Assembly (NCBI GenBank): GCA_037039925.1
Contig: JAXRKP010001006.1
Location: 48,501 to 112,500 of the forward strand
DNA: 64,000 nt
Source of the DNA: Doris montereyensis
Lineage: Eukaryota > Mollusca > Gastropoda > Nudibranchia > Dorididae
Direction of reading: 5' to 3'
Position numbers and translations under genes: made by a program. The notes under the pieces are model-generated. The model had not been told where the DNA came from, ran no database searches, and saw only the letters and a program-made list of their open reading frames with translations. Shown here piece after piece: positions 36,901 to 42,476 of this stretch. Position 1 is the first letter of the stretch. The number at the start of each line of letters is the position of its first letter.

Positions 36901-39900
36901 TCAAGAAAATCAAAAGCTGTTCTGGGGGCAATGAAGAGCATGTAAAAGACCAAAGCATGCCCAATACGACAAATTAAGAATGCTAAAGGAGAAATAATGA
37001 AAAAAGATAGCGAAATCAAGTATTTTCAACAATTACATAATCGCTCCAGAACATATGAAACAAGGAGTACAGATCAATTAGTAAGAGTAACAAGTAATCC
37101 ATAGGAGACAACTGAAGATGTAGTACCAATACATAAGAAAGGATTAACTATGGGATGCTCAAACTATAGAGGGATATCACTACTTAGCGTACCAGGAAAA
37201 GTGTATACCAGGATTCTGGAAATGAGACTAAGGAAAAGACTAGAGGATCAGATTAAAGAACATCAGGGTGGATTTAGACCAGGAAGAAGTGTACAAGGCC
37301 ACATATTTACAATTAGACAAATAATAGAAAAATTCCTTGAGAGAAACATTGACTTGCACCTGTGTTTTATTAACTTAGAAAAGGCATTTGGCACTGTGAG
37401 GATGGACGAACTATGGCATTCCTTAAAAGAACACAATGTAGAGCAAAGTTTAATAGAAGCCATTAAAAGTTTTTACAATAAACCAACATGTGCAGTGAGA
37501 GTAGCTGGAAACTTATCTGATGTAGATATAGGAGTAAGACAGGGTTGTATCCTAAGTCCTCTTTTGTTTATCACATTTATGGATTCAGTCGCAAAGGCAT
37601 CCTCAAAAAATGAAGAAAATGAATGTAGGTATGCGGAAGTTCAAACGAGTAAATGTATCAATGCTTTCATTTGTCGATGATTTAGTTCTGTTTGAAAAAT
37701 CAGAAAGGGACCTTCAGTCGAATATCAACATGATGAGTAATGAATTAAATAAAAGAGGAATGAGAGTAAATGCAAAGAAAACCAAAACAATGCTAGTAAC
37801 TAGGGAAGCTACAACATAAAATCTTAAATTCGACAGGGAGAATTTAGAACATGTTTACTGCTACAATTACCTAGGAGCAATGATTAACTCAGAGGGAAAA
37901 CTAAGAGAAGAAATCAGCCAGAGAATCCAAAAGGCAAGTGCAATATATAACTGTCTAGGAAAGGCATTTGTAGGTAAACAAGAATTGTCAACAAAAACCA
38001 AAATGGAATTATACAACACAGTTTATTTGTCCTTCTCTCCTCTATGGCAGCGAAATCTGGACCTTAGACAGTAGAGAATACAGTAGAGTACGGGCAGCTG
38101 AAATGAAATATCTTTTCTTTGATCTTAGTCTTGACATTCTCATTCTACCATGCTGTTCTTTTCCTATTTTCTTTAATTTGTTTCCTACCACAGATCTCTT
38201 CAGTACAACTGAGAAGTGTTTCTTTATACATTTGCCACTTTTCTTCTATTGTGCTATCGTTCAGATCCATCTGCCTTTCACTGATAAATATTTTTATCCC
38301 GGATTAGTATATCTGACTACTACTGGTTTATTTAGTTCTTTTATTTTGAGTTTAGTAACTTTCTTCTCTTTCCTTTTCTGTTTGTTTTCTTCAGTTAATA
38401 ATCTCATTTTGACTATCACTAGGTGATGATCACTAAATATTTCTGCTCCTCTGTTTACTCTTGCATCAAATGTACTGTAAAAAAGGGAGCTGCTAACTAT
38501 TATGTACTCTATCTTTGACTTTTCACGCCCATCTTCATTTACTCTTGTATATTTGTGGATATCTTTATGAAGAAAAAAGGTGTTGGCTATTTTCATCTTA
38601 TTCTTTAGGCACATATCTATGCATTTGTCTCTCTCCATTTACCTATTACTCCTCTTGATGTGTCTACATTGTTGCCTACTCTAGCGTTTAAATCTCCTAA
38701 AACCATTAGTTCCTGTTTGGGTTTGAGATTCTCTGCAGCTATTTGTAAATCGTTTTCAAATATATTTTTTCTTCTTTGGTGGCATCTTCGTTTGGTCCAT
38801 AAGCTATTAATAATTTAATTTCTCTTCCTTTTGGTTTAATATCTACCTCTAATAGCCGTGGGCTTATAAATTTTCAACTTTCTAGTAGCTTTTCTTGCCT
38901 TTTATACACTAGGAGACCTGCTCCTGCTCTAGCTTTGACATCTACTCCTGAGAAGATTAAAGTATGATTTGGTCCTACATTTTCTATTCCTTGTCCTTTT
39001 TTCTTTGTTTCTGTAATAGCCAAAATGTCTACTTTGAAATTTTCCATTTCTTCAACTAATTTGAACTCTTTTCCATTTATTGCCCTAACATTCCATGTTC
39101 CAAAAATCATAGTTCATGTTCTTTTCAGAGTCGTCTTGAAAGTTCAAGCCGGGTATATCATTATATATATTTCTTTGAATCAGTTTGGTTTTGGATAAGC
39201 AGGAATTCGCCCACTGTACCCTAGGTAGACGGTGGGGCTACCACCTTGAGGCACCCTACCAGGCCTTGTTATTTTCTGTCAGGGTTAACTCCCTTAGCCT
39301 TTGGTTGTTCAAAATCAGCCTCCACAGCAGCATGTTGTTATTTTCTGTCAGGGTTAACTCCCTTAGCCTTTGGTCAACCAAGACCCACCTGCAAGGCAGC
39401 AGCAGACTCGTGGAGGGCGGGACAGTCTAATCCCTGTACAGGTGCTTACCTGTCCAATGCCCAGAAAAATGCATTACATTGAAAATAAATAGGTCCCCCC
39501 CCCCCCCCCCCCCCAAAAAAAAAAAAAAAGATAAGAATAAAAAGTGTAAATATCTTTAAGCAAAAATATCATCAGTAAACTTAAGGAGAAAAATGCTCTA
39601 TCATGGAAATTTGTCAAAAACAAGGATGATACAAGAGCATAATACAAAAAAATTCATAATCAAGTAACAAAAGTCAGCGGAGAAGCAAGAAAGGTATATA
39701 AAAGGAACCTTTTAAGAAGGCAAAGACAAATCCTAAAAGACTATGGGAATACATTAACTCCAGGAGTAAAATCTGGCAGGGAATAGGCAAACTTGGTACA
39801 GATGAAAAAAATTATGAGGTCAGAAAAAACAAACATCGACAAAAACAGAGCTACTATATTAGCAGAATTTTTCAGTAATTTTTTGTCCTGAGGAACCAAC

Positions 39901-42009
39901 AACAGATGTGCCAACCTTGTAAATTAAAAACATCCAGAAGGAATGGAGTAGCCTAACAATTAATGAAGAAATGATACAAAAATCACAACAATATGTTGAC
40001 GGCTGACAAATCACAGGGCATGGATAGGGTCCATTCACAATTTATGAAGGAATAGTCTTATGAATTTGTGAAACCCTAAAAAACAATATTCATAAAATCT
40101 ATTGAAATAAGAAAGGAAGAGTGGAATAAAGCAAGAATTAGTGCTATATTCAAGAAAGGAAATTAAACTCTAGCAGTACGACCAGTGAGCCCAACTTCGA
40201 TTGTTTGTAAATTGATGGAAAAATTGTTGAGAGAAAACATAATAGAACACGTGAACTTAAACAATCTATTCACCAATAAACAATATGGATTTATGTCTGG
40301 TCGCTCAGCATTACATCTTCTACGCATCCTGGATGAATGGACAGAAGCATTTACAGAAGCCTCGGTAGGCTGCATCTACATGGACTATCAAAAAGCTTTC
40401 GGCACAGTGCTGCAAAAGTGGTTCGTCAGCAAGTTAAAAAACCCATGGTATCGAACAGGAAACAATCGATTGGATTCAACACCATCTCCATAGGAGGAAA
40501 CAACAAGTAGTAGTGAATGACAAGGGCTGGCACAATGTAACGTCTGGAATGCCCCAAGGATCGCTGAAAGGACCATTGTTATTTGTAGTGTTTATTAACA
40601 ACCTTCCTGATATTGTGAATTCCAGTTTGTTTGTAGATGACACCAAAATATTCAACATAGTTAGAACCAGAGAAAATATGGAGGCATTGCAAAATGATTT
40701 GAATGAACTTACAGCTTGGAGCAAGATATGGCTATTGACGTTTCCATCCGGACAAGTGTAAGTACATGCACATTAGTAAACACATCCCAGGCCTAAACTA
40801 TATCAGATTTATTCACTAACAGGAAAACAACTGGAAAAGGTGGTCGATGAAAAGGATATTGGAGTGACTTTAGATAATGATCTCAGTTTTGAAAAACACA
40901 CTTGAGAAAGTAAAAAAAGTAATATTACTCTTTGCAATGATACAAAGAATATTTCAACGCCTTAACATAGAAACGTTCATGCAGCTGCAGTAAAGTCATT
41001 AGTGCGTACCCATTTCGCCAATACCAGTTCAGTTGGAGCACTTTACAAGATCAAACATATAGATCTAGAATTAATTGAGATAGTTCAAAGAAGAACAACA
41101 AAACAGATCCCAGGCATGACGGAAAAGAAGGGAACTTTATCAAAAAGTCATCTGACATTTCTGTACGTAAAGGAACTAGAGAAACAGAAATAAATTGTTC
41201 CATCAAAGGGCAGGACAAAACCTTTGGAACAGTTTACCAGATAAAGTCGTATTCGCCAAGGTCCTAGATACATTTAAGAACAGGCTTGATAAGTTCTGGA
41301 AGAAATAGTCTATTTATAACTATAAGGCCACAATCACTAGACACCATGAGAAAGACAAACAAGAACAGGAGTCTATCAAAGAAGATCCTTAGAACCTGTG
41401 CTGTATTATGATGGAGACAAACCCTTTTCAAAATAACTTGTAGGAGAATCAAACACTTTCAAGAAGAACACCTTGACTTGTAGATGCAGCTGCACCAATC
41501 TCTTAAAGGGAGAAATAAACTGCACCCTTATCAATTTTAAAATAATAATTTGCAACAGTATTGCTTCCTTCAAGGAAAAACAAGAATTTTGTGAGTATGT
41601 CTTTGTAACCCTTATTTTCAAAGAACTGAACCATATCATTGTGCTCCCTTACTCAATTGAAGAAATATTAAAATTTCACTGTTTTTTAAAGATCATTATA
41701 TCAAGCTGATGAAAACATTCTTCATATTCTTACTCTTTGTTCCAAATTGATAATCTGTGTATCAGGTACATTTTTGTTTATATGTAAGGAAAAGTATGAA
41801 AATGAATTATAGTTGTCAACATTATCAAATATTTACATAAATATGTAAGAATCACACCTGAAGCCACATGATCAAGGGCCTGTCCTGGTAACCATTGGCA
41901 TGTGTTGTGTAATACAACCAATAAAACATGTGAGCCTTAGGTCTTACAGTGACATAGTCCCATGTTTCCTTATTCGTTGTTGTCAAAATTTGCATATTGG
42001 ATACAAAAC
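5751..42009 (-). CDS. SCPEP1-like: Serine carboxypeptidase, family S10, SCPEP1-like; 11 internal exons
   Basis: Eleven exons on the minus strand join in consistent phases to a protein closely following retinoid-inducible serine carboxypeptidase as I know it. Landmarks in order are [71 protein letters not shown] (nucleophile Ser), [38 protein letters not shown] (catalytic Asp) and [10 protein letters not shown] (catalytic His). Family members are secreted or lysosomal enzymes that remove C-terminal residues. The exons with the signal peptide and the final C-terminal residues are not identified. Two exons (34272-34360 and 33920-34074) are each one base short. Either the assembly has indels there or the copy is a pseudogene; the clean state of the other nine exons favours the former. 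The introns carry nearly all transposons of the left half of the window. Confidence 0.92.
6220..6430 (+). mobile_element. tRNA-derived SINE, family A, copy 1
   Basis: The head has an A box (TGGCTGAGTGGTTAGG at 6228-6243). The B box is decayed. The body shares GTGTTCCTTGGGAAAGACAC and an ACTTGGGAGTAAAA-like block with the minus-strand copy at 13024-13262. SINEs of this kind are transcribed by RNA polymerase III and moved by LINE enzymes. Confidence 0.75.
6431..7960. other. Intron (between exons k and j), no gene seen
   Basis: AT-rich, with short runs of ATTATT and AAGAAG near 6890-7020 and scattered AGATCT hexamers. I see no coding match. Confidence 0.6.
7961..8038 (-). CDS. SCPEP1-like: SCPEP1-like exon j (catalytic aspartate)
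   Basis: The acceptor is CTCCATTTCAG and the donor is TGG/GTAAAGAATG. Twenty-five codons read [20 protein letters not shown] and on to ICDVL. The Asp in SGQFDLI is the second member of the catalytic triad. Confidence 0.92.
8039..9014. other. Intron sequence between exon j and a TIR element, nothing recognised
   Basis: No open frame with family character and no clear repeat. The first kilobase of the intron between exons j and i. Confidence 0.55.
9017..9791. mobile_element. pogo-like TIR element, non-autonomous
   Basis: The left end CAGTAGAACCTCTCTAATCG (from 9017) is matched as a reverse complement by CGATTAGAGAGGTTCCACTG ending at 9791, with one G/T-type difference. Ends starting CAGT and a flanking TA (9015-9016) fit the pogo/Tc1-mariner group. 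The right-hand TA appears as TG. More copies of the CGGGAA motif sit just inside both ends. I see no convincing transposase in the 775 bp. Confidence 0.75.
9793..10143. other. Intron sequence, nothing recognised
   Basis: Between the pogo-like element and exon i. It contains AACTCACTGCAGG and CACTCAACTCACT-like short repeats only. Confidence 0.5.
10144..10206 (-). CDS. SCPEP1-like: SCPEP1-like exon i
   Basis: The acceptor is CTCTCCCAG and the donor is TTG/GTAGGTAAT. Twenty codons read [20 protein letters not shown]. The short exon is supported by exact phase on both sides and by the DFMK motif. Confidence 0.85.
10207..11470. other. Intron between exons i and h, first part
   Basis: AT-rich, no gene or clear transposon seen. 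A short GA run lies at 11297-11309. Confidence 0.5.
11475..11620 (+). repeat. Short dispersed repeat, copy 1
   Basis: GAAATTTACCCTGTCTACTA and, further on, AAAGGAAAGAAGTAGTATCT recur in altered form at 30798-30890 (GAAATTCACTCCGTCCACCA and AAAGGAAAGAAGTAGGACCT). Both copies also share a GTGATCTC core. The middle is shorter in the second copy. The family is unknown; it may be a SINE fragment. Confidence 0.55.
11621..12111. other. Intron, nothing recognised
   Basis: No coding or repeat signal that I can support. Confidence 0.5.
12112..12225 (-). CDS. SCPEP1-like: SCPEP1-like exon h
   Basis: The acceptor is ATCTGTTACAG and the donor is GAG/GTTGGTTAC, a weak but GT-starting site. Thirty-seven full codons contain [17 protein letters not shown] and end VEWG, matching the MNGPIRKKL motif of the family. 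Confidence 0.9.
12226..13020. other. Intron between exons h and g, no gene seen
   Basis: Two overlapping open frames (12270-12697) lack any family character and are likely chance. Confidence 0.5.
13024..13262 (-). mobile_element. tRNA-derived SINE, family A, copy 2
   Basis: On the minus strand the head has an A box (TGGCTGAGCGGTTAGG, plus-strand 13240-13255) and a well kept B box (GGTTCCGGGTTGGAATCC, plus-strand 13201-13218). The body matches the copy at 6220 through GTGTTCCTTGGGGAAGACC and ACTTGGGAGTAAAA. The head looks Ser/Leu-tRNA-like. Confidence 0.82.
13347..13502 (-). CDS. SCPEP1-like: SCPEP1-like exon g
   Basis: The acceptor is TCTCTTTTAG and the donor is CAG/GTAAGTTG. It encodes [20 protein letters not shown], then [14 protein letters not shown] and a polar tail to DGKTS. 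The INFYNI box aligns with VNFYNI of SCPEP1. The 7.4-kb intron before it houses the P-like element. Confidence 0.9.
13503..15110. other. Intron between exons g and f, left part, no gene seen
   Basis: This includes related TTATAAC-rich lines near 13860-14040 (GAAACCGGTTA occurs twice) and a GC-richer stretch at 14470-14890 that is open in several frames but matches nothing I know. No splice-bounded exon was recognised. Confidence 0.45.
15130..16062 (+). repeat. GA-rich microsatellite/minisatellite array (0.9 kb)
   Basis: Almost pure purine on the plus strand. Pure (GA)n blocks alternate with a longer cassette containing GACAGACAGACATAGAGAGG, AAAGGGGAGAAAGAG and GAGAAAATGAAAGAGGGGAG. The cassette recurs near 15303, 15400, 15591, 15695 and 15868, so there is a higher-order repeat on top of the dinucleotide. 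Open frames in all registers here (Glu/Arg on plus, Ser/Leu on minus) are artefacts of the repeat. Confidence 0.95.
16198..16205. repeat. Target-site duplication, left (P-like element)
   Basis: CCCACAAG, identical to the 8 bp at 19438-19445 directly outside the other inverted end. Confidence 0.93.
16206..16263 (+). repeat. Terminal inverted repeat, left (P-like element)
   Basis: It starts CGAGGCGTGCTTACTA and pairs with 19380-19437 read on the other strand; differences are a few bases around AACAGG/ATAGG, CTTCC/TCACC and one extra G. Confidence 0.93.
16814..16958. repeat. Foldback repeat inside the P-like element
   Basis: 16814-16861 and 16909-16958 are near-perfect inverted repeats of about 48 bp (both contain AATACCCAACGATTTATTGA or its complement) around a 47-bp loop. 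This may be a small MITE nested in the transposon or a structured segment of it. Confidence 0.85.
16999..17107 (+). repeat. Trinucleotide-rich run (GTA/GTT/GGA)
   Basis: Runs of GTAGTAGTAGTA, GTTGTAGCAGC and GGAGGAGGAGGAGG occur within the P-like element. Confidence 0.85.
17220..17794 (-). pseudogene. P-element-type transposase, central exon
   Basis: The minus-strand frame reads [20 protein letters not shown], then [51 protein letters not shown] and [16 protein letters not shown]. This order (DEI-V, the central NNRVNQ-FF-F block and the D-x-VHLxKNIRxNW block) is that of the RNase H-like catalytic domain of P-element transposases and THAP9. I take the Asp residues in IDEIYV and YDTVHL as the likely first two catalytic acids; this is inference. 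The exon ends at 17220 with a good donor (CTG/GTGAGTACC), so a further exon was originally spliced on. No candidate for it is visible before the left end. Confidence 0.88.
18000..18149 (-). pseudogene. Possible linker exon of P-like transposase
   Basis: A good acceptor (TTATGTGTTTTTCAG) lies at 18150 on the minus strand, followed by about 50 codons reading [20 protein letters not shown] and further. It lies between the THAP exon and the transposase exon. I cannot align it to known P-element linkers with confidence. Confidence 0.35.
18264..18624 (-). pseudogene. THAP-domain exon of the P-like element
   Basis: On the minus strand the frame reads [20 protein letters not shown], then [39 protein letters not shown] and [10 protein letters not shown]. 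This is a C2CH THAP zinc finger: the paired Cys near the start, the C-x2-H in VCTIH, and the closing VPAIPPTVF. In P elements the THAP finger binds the transposon ends. The codon before GRKCC is ATA where THAP proteins have the initiating Met, so the natural start may be mutated (18622-18624). The frame closes with a stop at 18262-18264. Confidence 0.85.
18733..19020. repeat. AGATCT/TCTAGA hexamer-rich stretch in P-like element
   Basis: Repeated AGATCTAGATCT and TCTAGATTCTAGATC motifs. The same low-complexity DNA occurs near 16375-16610 inside the element and at several other places in the window. Confidence 0.8.
19380..19437 (-). repeat. Terminal inverted repeat, right (P-like element)
   Basis: Reverse complement of the left end, ending TAGTAAGCACGCCTCG on the plus strand just before the duplicated CCCACAAG at 19438-19445. 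Confidence 0.93.
19446..20857. other. Intron right of the P-like element, no gene seen
   Basis: Contains a G run (19641-19654) and a GC-richer stretch at 19930-20340 of unknown nature. No coding match. Confidence 0.5.
20858..20930 (-). CDS. SCPEP1-like: SCPEP1-like exon f
   Basis: The acceptor is TTCCTTTAG and the donor is CAG/GTAAGATAA. It reads [20 protein letters not shown] and on to MIHT plus one base. It is less conserved than its neighbours, but the length and phase fit: the extra base combines with the two leading bases of the next exon to give Gly. Confidence 0.82.
21003..21085 (+). mobile_element. 3' tail of the RTE-like LINE, extremely 5'-truncated
   Basis: The phrase CATCTAAACTTACACACCCA followed by AAGGTAGAATGGGAATTGAT matches the tail of the LINE copy at 47053-47100 (CATTTAAACTCATACACCCG, AAGGTAGAATGGGAACTGAT). 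Confidence 0.65.
21085..23150 (+). repeat. Dispersed repeat R1, copy 1, interrupted and permuted
   Basis: Segments 21330-21625 and 22437-23150 match 53537-54575 in order, sharing AAAAGTTTGTAGCGTCCTTG, ACCGACGTCATTCTATTAAC and TTAGTGT blocks, and ending in a long C run (23127-23142). A LINE fragment splits the copy at 21626/22434. A further segment, 21085-21200, matches 54578-54690, which in the other copy lies after the C run, not before the start. I do not recognise the family and see no coding capacity. Confidence 0.8.
21627..22433 (+). mobile_element. LINE fragment (3' part of reverse transcriptase ORF)
   Basis: Frames read [49 protein letters not shown] and, after a frame change, [19 protein letters not shown]. 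These are the usual C-terminal motifs of non-LTR retrotransposon RT ORFs (YLG, GSDTW, RWI, GRPKKxW). The end GACGTTAAACAGAAAACAAC is a typical LINE 3' end. It is inserted into repeat R1, flanked by AATATAC and AATATAT, a possible imperfect target duplication. Confidence 0.82.
23151..23507. other. Intron sequence before the second Ty3 element
   Basis: No recognised feature. Confidence 0.5.
23512..23691 (+). repeat. 5' LTR of Ty3 copy 2
   Basis: 180 bp, starting TGTAGCGTGGCCACTACATA and ending CCTTGGCTTCA. It contains the polyadenylation-like GAATAAAG near 23622 and a 6-bp TTTCAG duplication absent from the other LTR. Confidence 0.92.
23692..23709 (+). promoter_or_regulatory. Probable primer-binding site (TTGGTGACCCCGTAAG)
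   Basis: It directly follows the 5' LTR, where the tRNA primer anneals in LTR retrotransposons. The TGGTGACCCCG string is common at this place in Mag-like elements. The priming tRNA was not determined. Confidence 0.6.
23823..24250 (+). pseudogene. gag capsid remnant (Ty3 copy 2)
   Basis: The frame begins [20 protein letters not shown] and continues [32 protein letters not shown]. The KLPxFW...WFxQAExQF pattern is the capsid start of Mag-like gag proteins. The match continues in another frame near 24056 with [20 protein letters not shown]. No CCHC knuckle is visible, so part of nucleocapsid is lost. Confidence 0.82.
24395..26215 (+). pseudogene. pol: protease remnant, RT, RNase H (Ty3 copy 2)
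   Basis: A decayed protease site reads VDTGPSIG where DTGA/S is expected, near 24430-24460. From 24544 one frame carries [15 protein letters not shown], the RT motifs [47 protein letters not shown] and an intact YLDD box ([10 protein letters not shown], about 25321-25350), then [18 protein letters not shown] and RNase H ([30 protein letters not shown]). Two nonsense codons, 25048-25050 and 25363-25365, interrupt an otherwise long frame. The retained YLDD contrasts with copy 1. Confidence 0.88.
26216..27351 (+). pseudogene. Integrase remnant with C-terminal module (Ty3 copy 2)
   Basis: The zinc finger ([19 protein letters not shown]) and the core start [10 protein letters not shown] are in one frame (26276-26638). 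The second acidic block is damaged near 26715-26735. [20 protein letters not shown] follows in another frame (about 26800-26860). The C-terminal part reads [20 protein letters not shown], then [15 protein letters not shown]. At least three frame changes separate these pieces. Confidence 0.85.
27512..27685 (+). repeat. 3' LTR of Ty3 copy 2
   Basis: 174 bp, TGTAGCATGGCCACTACATA to CCTTGGCTTCA, with GAATAAAG at the same internal place. It is preceded by a short purine-rich AGGGGAG run that may be the polypurine tract. Confidence 0.92.
27690..28032. other. Intron, nothing recognised
   Basis: Between the Ty3 element and a TIR element; no signal. Confidence 0.5.
28035..28859. mobile_element. TA-flanked TIR element (Tc1/mariner-pogo type), non-autonomous
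   Basis: The left end CACTCAAACCTTGTTATACC matches, inverted, the right end GGTATAGCAAGATTTGAGTG at 28840-28859, with two differences. TA lies directly outside each end (28033-28034 and 28860-28861). Internal GCGGTATAA and GGCGGTAA repeats sit near the right end. No transposase is seen in 825 bp. Confidence 0.8.
28862..29172. other. Intron, nothing recognised
   Basis: Short unique-looking stretch. Confidence 0.5.
29173..29466 (-). mobile_element. tRNA-derived SINE, family B, copy 1
   Basis: The minus-strand head reads GGGGACTTGGTAGTCATAAG with a B box GGTTGTGGGTTCAAGCC (plus-strand 29403-29419). The body contains CCCATCGGAGACGGACAAC, and the tail shows GGCCGTTTACAGGGCATTTA and a GATGTGGGTAACATCAAATC end. 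Copies at 45464-45785 and 59507-59818 share these blocks. Confidence 0.82.
29467..30160. other. Intron left of exon e, nothing recognised
   Basis: No family-like frame seen. Confidence 0.5.
30161..30271 (-). CDS. SCPEP1-like: SCPEP1-like exon e
   Basis: The acceptor is CATAATCAAG and the donor is ACA/GTAAGTATC. Thirty-seven exact codons begin [20 protein letters not shown] and end SWGPYLYVT. The GDSWISP block is a strong family signature. Confidence 0.92.
30272..30797. other. Intron between exons e and d, first part
   Basis: AT-rich; nothing recognised. Confidence 0.5.
30798..30895 (+). repeat. Short dispersed repeat, copy 2
   Basis: Matches 11475-11620 at both ends (GAAATTCACTCCGTCCACCA, AAAGGAAAGAAGTAGGACCT) with a shorter middle. 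Confidence 0.55.
31000..31022 (+). repeat. Poly-G run of 23
   Basis: Uninterrupted G tract following a purine-rich stretch in the intron. Its length is uncertain, as homopolymers are hard to assemble. Confidence 0.8.
31135..31209 (-). CDS. SCPEP1-like: SCPEP1-like exon d (nucleophile serine)
   Basis: The acceptor is GCTTCAACAG and the donor is CAG/GTAAGTTAT. Twenty-five exact codons read [20 protein letters not shown] and on to AHLYQ. The GESYGG-type box (here CESYGG) holds the catalytic serine of S10 carboxypeptidases. Confidence 0.92.
31210..33919. other. Intron between exons d and c
   Basis: 2.7 kb without recognised genes or complete transposons. The stretch 32520-32960 is rich in AGATCT/TCTAGA hexamers. 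Confidence 0.55.
32520..32960. repeat. AGATCT/TCTAGA hexamer-rich stretch
   Basis: Many interspersed TCTAGATCTAG motifs, as at 18733-19020 and 58330-59260, but less dense. Confidence 0.7.
33920..34074 (-). CDS. SCPEP1-like: SCPEP1-like exon c, one base short
   Basis: The acceptor is GATTTTGTAG and the donor is AAG/GTGAGTATC. It encodes [20 protein letters not shown] and an acidic stretch to AEDMLILLK. The frame is then lost: the expected continuation appears in another frame, consistent with one missing base in the CTTTTAAAAG run at 33948-33957. The length is 155 where 156 would keep phase with the next exon. Confidence 0.88.
34272..34360 (-). CDS. SCPEP1-like: SCPEP1-like exon b, one base short
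   Basis: The acceptor is CTTCAG and the donor is ATGG/GTAAGTAA. The length of 89 breaks phase; 90 would fit. The exon starts in one frame with GGP and the family sequence continues in another frame as [20 protein letters not shown], so one base is missing around 34351-34354. This GGPGGSS loop forms the oxyanion-hole region in S10 enzymes. Confidence 0.88.
34361..35340. other. Intron between exons b and a, left part
   Basis: AT-rich DNA with no recognised feature, ending where the first RTE-like LINE begins. Confidence 0.5.
35529..36550 (+). pseudogene. LINE apurinic-like endonuclease remnant, with internal duplication
   Basis: It reads [62 protein letters not shown] and [13 protein letters not shown]. 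These are the E, Y-G, D-N and SDH motifs of the LINE endonuclease that nicks target DNA. The block around GATTTACAAATAGCTGCAGA occurs twice (near 35832 and 36266), with about 430 bp of the domain duplicated in tandem and partly deleted. Confidence 0.82.
37150..38074 (+). pseudogene. LINE reverse transcriptase remnant (copy 1)
   Basis: Frames read [51 protein letters not shown] (the first Asp replaced by Gly), [12 protein letters not shown] and [12 protein letters not shown] (the active-site DD kept), then NAKKTKTML and [14 protein letters not shown]. Frame changes occur near 37615 and 37820. Confidence 0.85.
38103..39468 (-). mobile_element. RTE-like LINE, copy 2, inverted 5' part
   Basis: On the minus strand, from 39468, it has the same 5' end, two 5' monomers (plus-strand 39260-39400), and the endonuclease ORF (38294-39110: [53 protein letters not shown]). 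It stops at about 38103 inside the linker before RT. It meets copy 1 tail to tail with no spacer. Confidence 0.85.
39260..39400 (-). repeat. LINE 5' monomers (copy 2)
   Basis: Two units of about 70 bp, each containing on the plus strand TTGTTATTTTCTGTCAGGGT, then TTAACTCCCTTAGCCTTTGG. Confidence 0.8.
39495..39529. repeat. Poly-C then poly-A run
   Basis: About 20 C followed by about 15 A. It lies directly outside the LINE 5' end of copy 2 and before the CR1-like element. Confidence 0.8.
39530..41400 (+). mobile_element. CR1-like LINE fragment
   Basis: RT motifs on the plus strand: [20 protein letters not shown] and [14 protein letters not shown] (40185-40330), [12 protein letters not shown] (40372-40410), [20 protein letters not shown] (40540-40605) and [11 protein letters not shown] (40624-40660). 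A C-terminal [20 protein letters not shown] is near 41223-41285. These follow the order in CR1/Jockey-type RTs. Stops and frame changes are frequent. No endonuclease part is recognised, so the copy is 5'-truncated. Confidence 0.82.
41401..41857. other. Intron before exon a, nothing recognised
   Basis: AT-rich DNA only. Confidence 0.5.
41858..42009 (-). CDS. SCPEP1-like: SCPEP1-like exon a (first recognised exon)
   Basis: The acceptor is TTTCACAACAG and the donor is CAG/GTGTGATT. The exon encodes 50 full codons after two leading bases, reading [20 protein letters not shown] and on to PLIMWLQ. It holds the N-terminal WDYVTVR and MFYWLYY motifs of mature S10 enzymes. The two leading bases require an upstream exon ending in phase 1, which should carry the signal peptide. 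Confidence 0.9.
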
Positions 42010-42476
42010 CTGTTGTGAAATTACATTCAAATATTATGTACAGGAGAGAAGAAAAAAAGAACCAAATGCAATATAATATATCAAAATCAAAGGAAAACAA
42101 CTTTATAATAATATGTTTATAATGCTTGATGGCAACTGTAACAGTTATCTGTAATTACAGTAGTTACCGCCTAAATGCCCGGGGCTTGGGAAGCAGAGAA
42201 AATGGCATTAAGACGACACAGGCATTTATGGGAAAATCAGTCGGAGCAAAAAATTGGAGGAAATCACCAAGGGAGTTCATCAAGGATGGTTTAGAAATTA
42301 AGCCAATGGACAGATAGGATAAAGATTCATAAAAACAGGCTTTTTGTTTTAGTAGAGTCCTCAATTCTACGTAAAATTGAACACGAGAAAAGGGACATTT
42401 GGAAACCATTAAGGAACACCTAGACTGGCAAGTTTTGGGACCAAAAAGTTGATTTTCTGTTCTTTGCATATTCAGG
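42010..42476. other. Upstream intron of the carboxypeptidase gene
   Basis: It contains ACAGTAGTTACCGCCTAAAT near 42158, which looks like a transposon end but has no partner that I found. No exon seen. Confidence 0.4.

Larger units (their letters stand above)
35341..38102 (+). mobile_element. RTE-like LINE, copy 1, 3'-truncated
   Basis: It begins GGGCAGTGGACAGGTAAGCA, the same start as two other copies (39468 minus, 42478 plus), so this is the true 5' end of the family. Tandem 5' monomers follow (35400-35525), then an apurinic endonuclease (35529-36550) and a reverse transcriptase (37150-38074). The sequence stops at about 38102 within the C-terminal part of the RT ORF, where it abuts an inverted copy. 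Many stops and frame changes make it inactive. It lies in the intron between exons b and a, opposite to the gene. Confidence 0.85.

Noticed and set aside
35341..39468. Twin-primed single LINE insertion
   Set aside because: Both halves contain the same 5' region and endonuclease, which twin priming would not produce.
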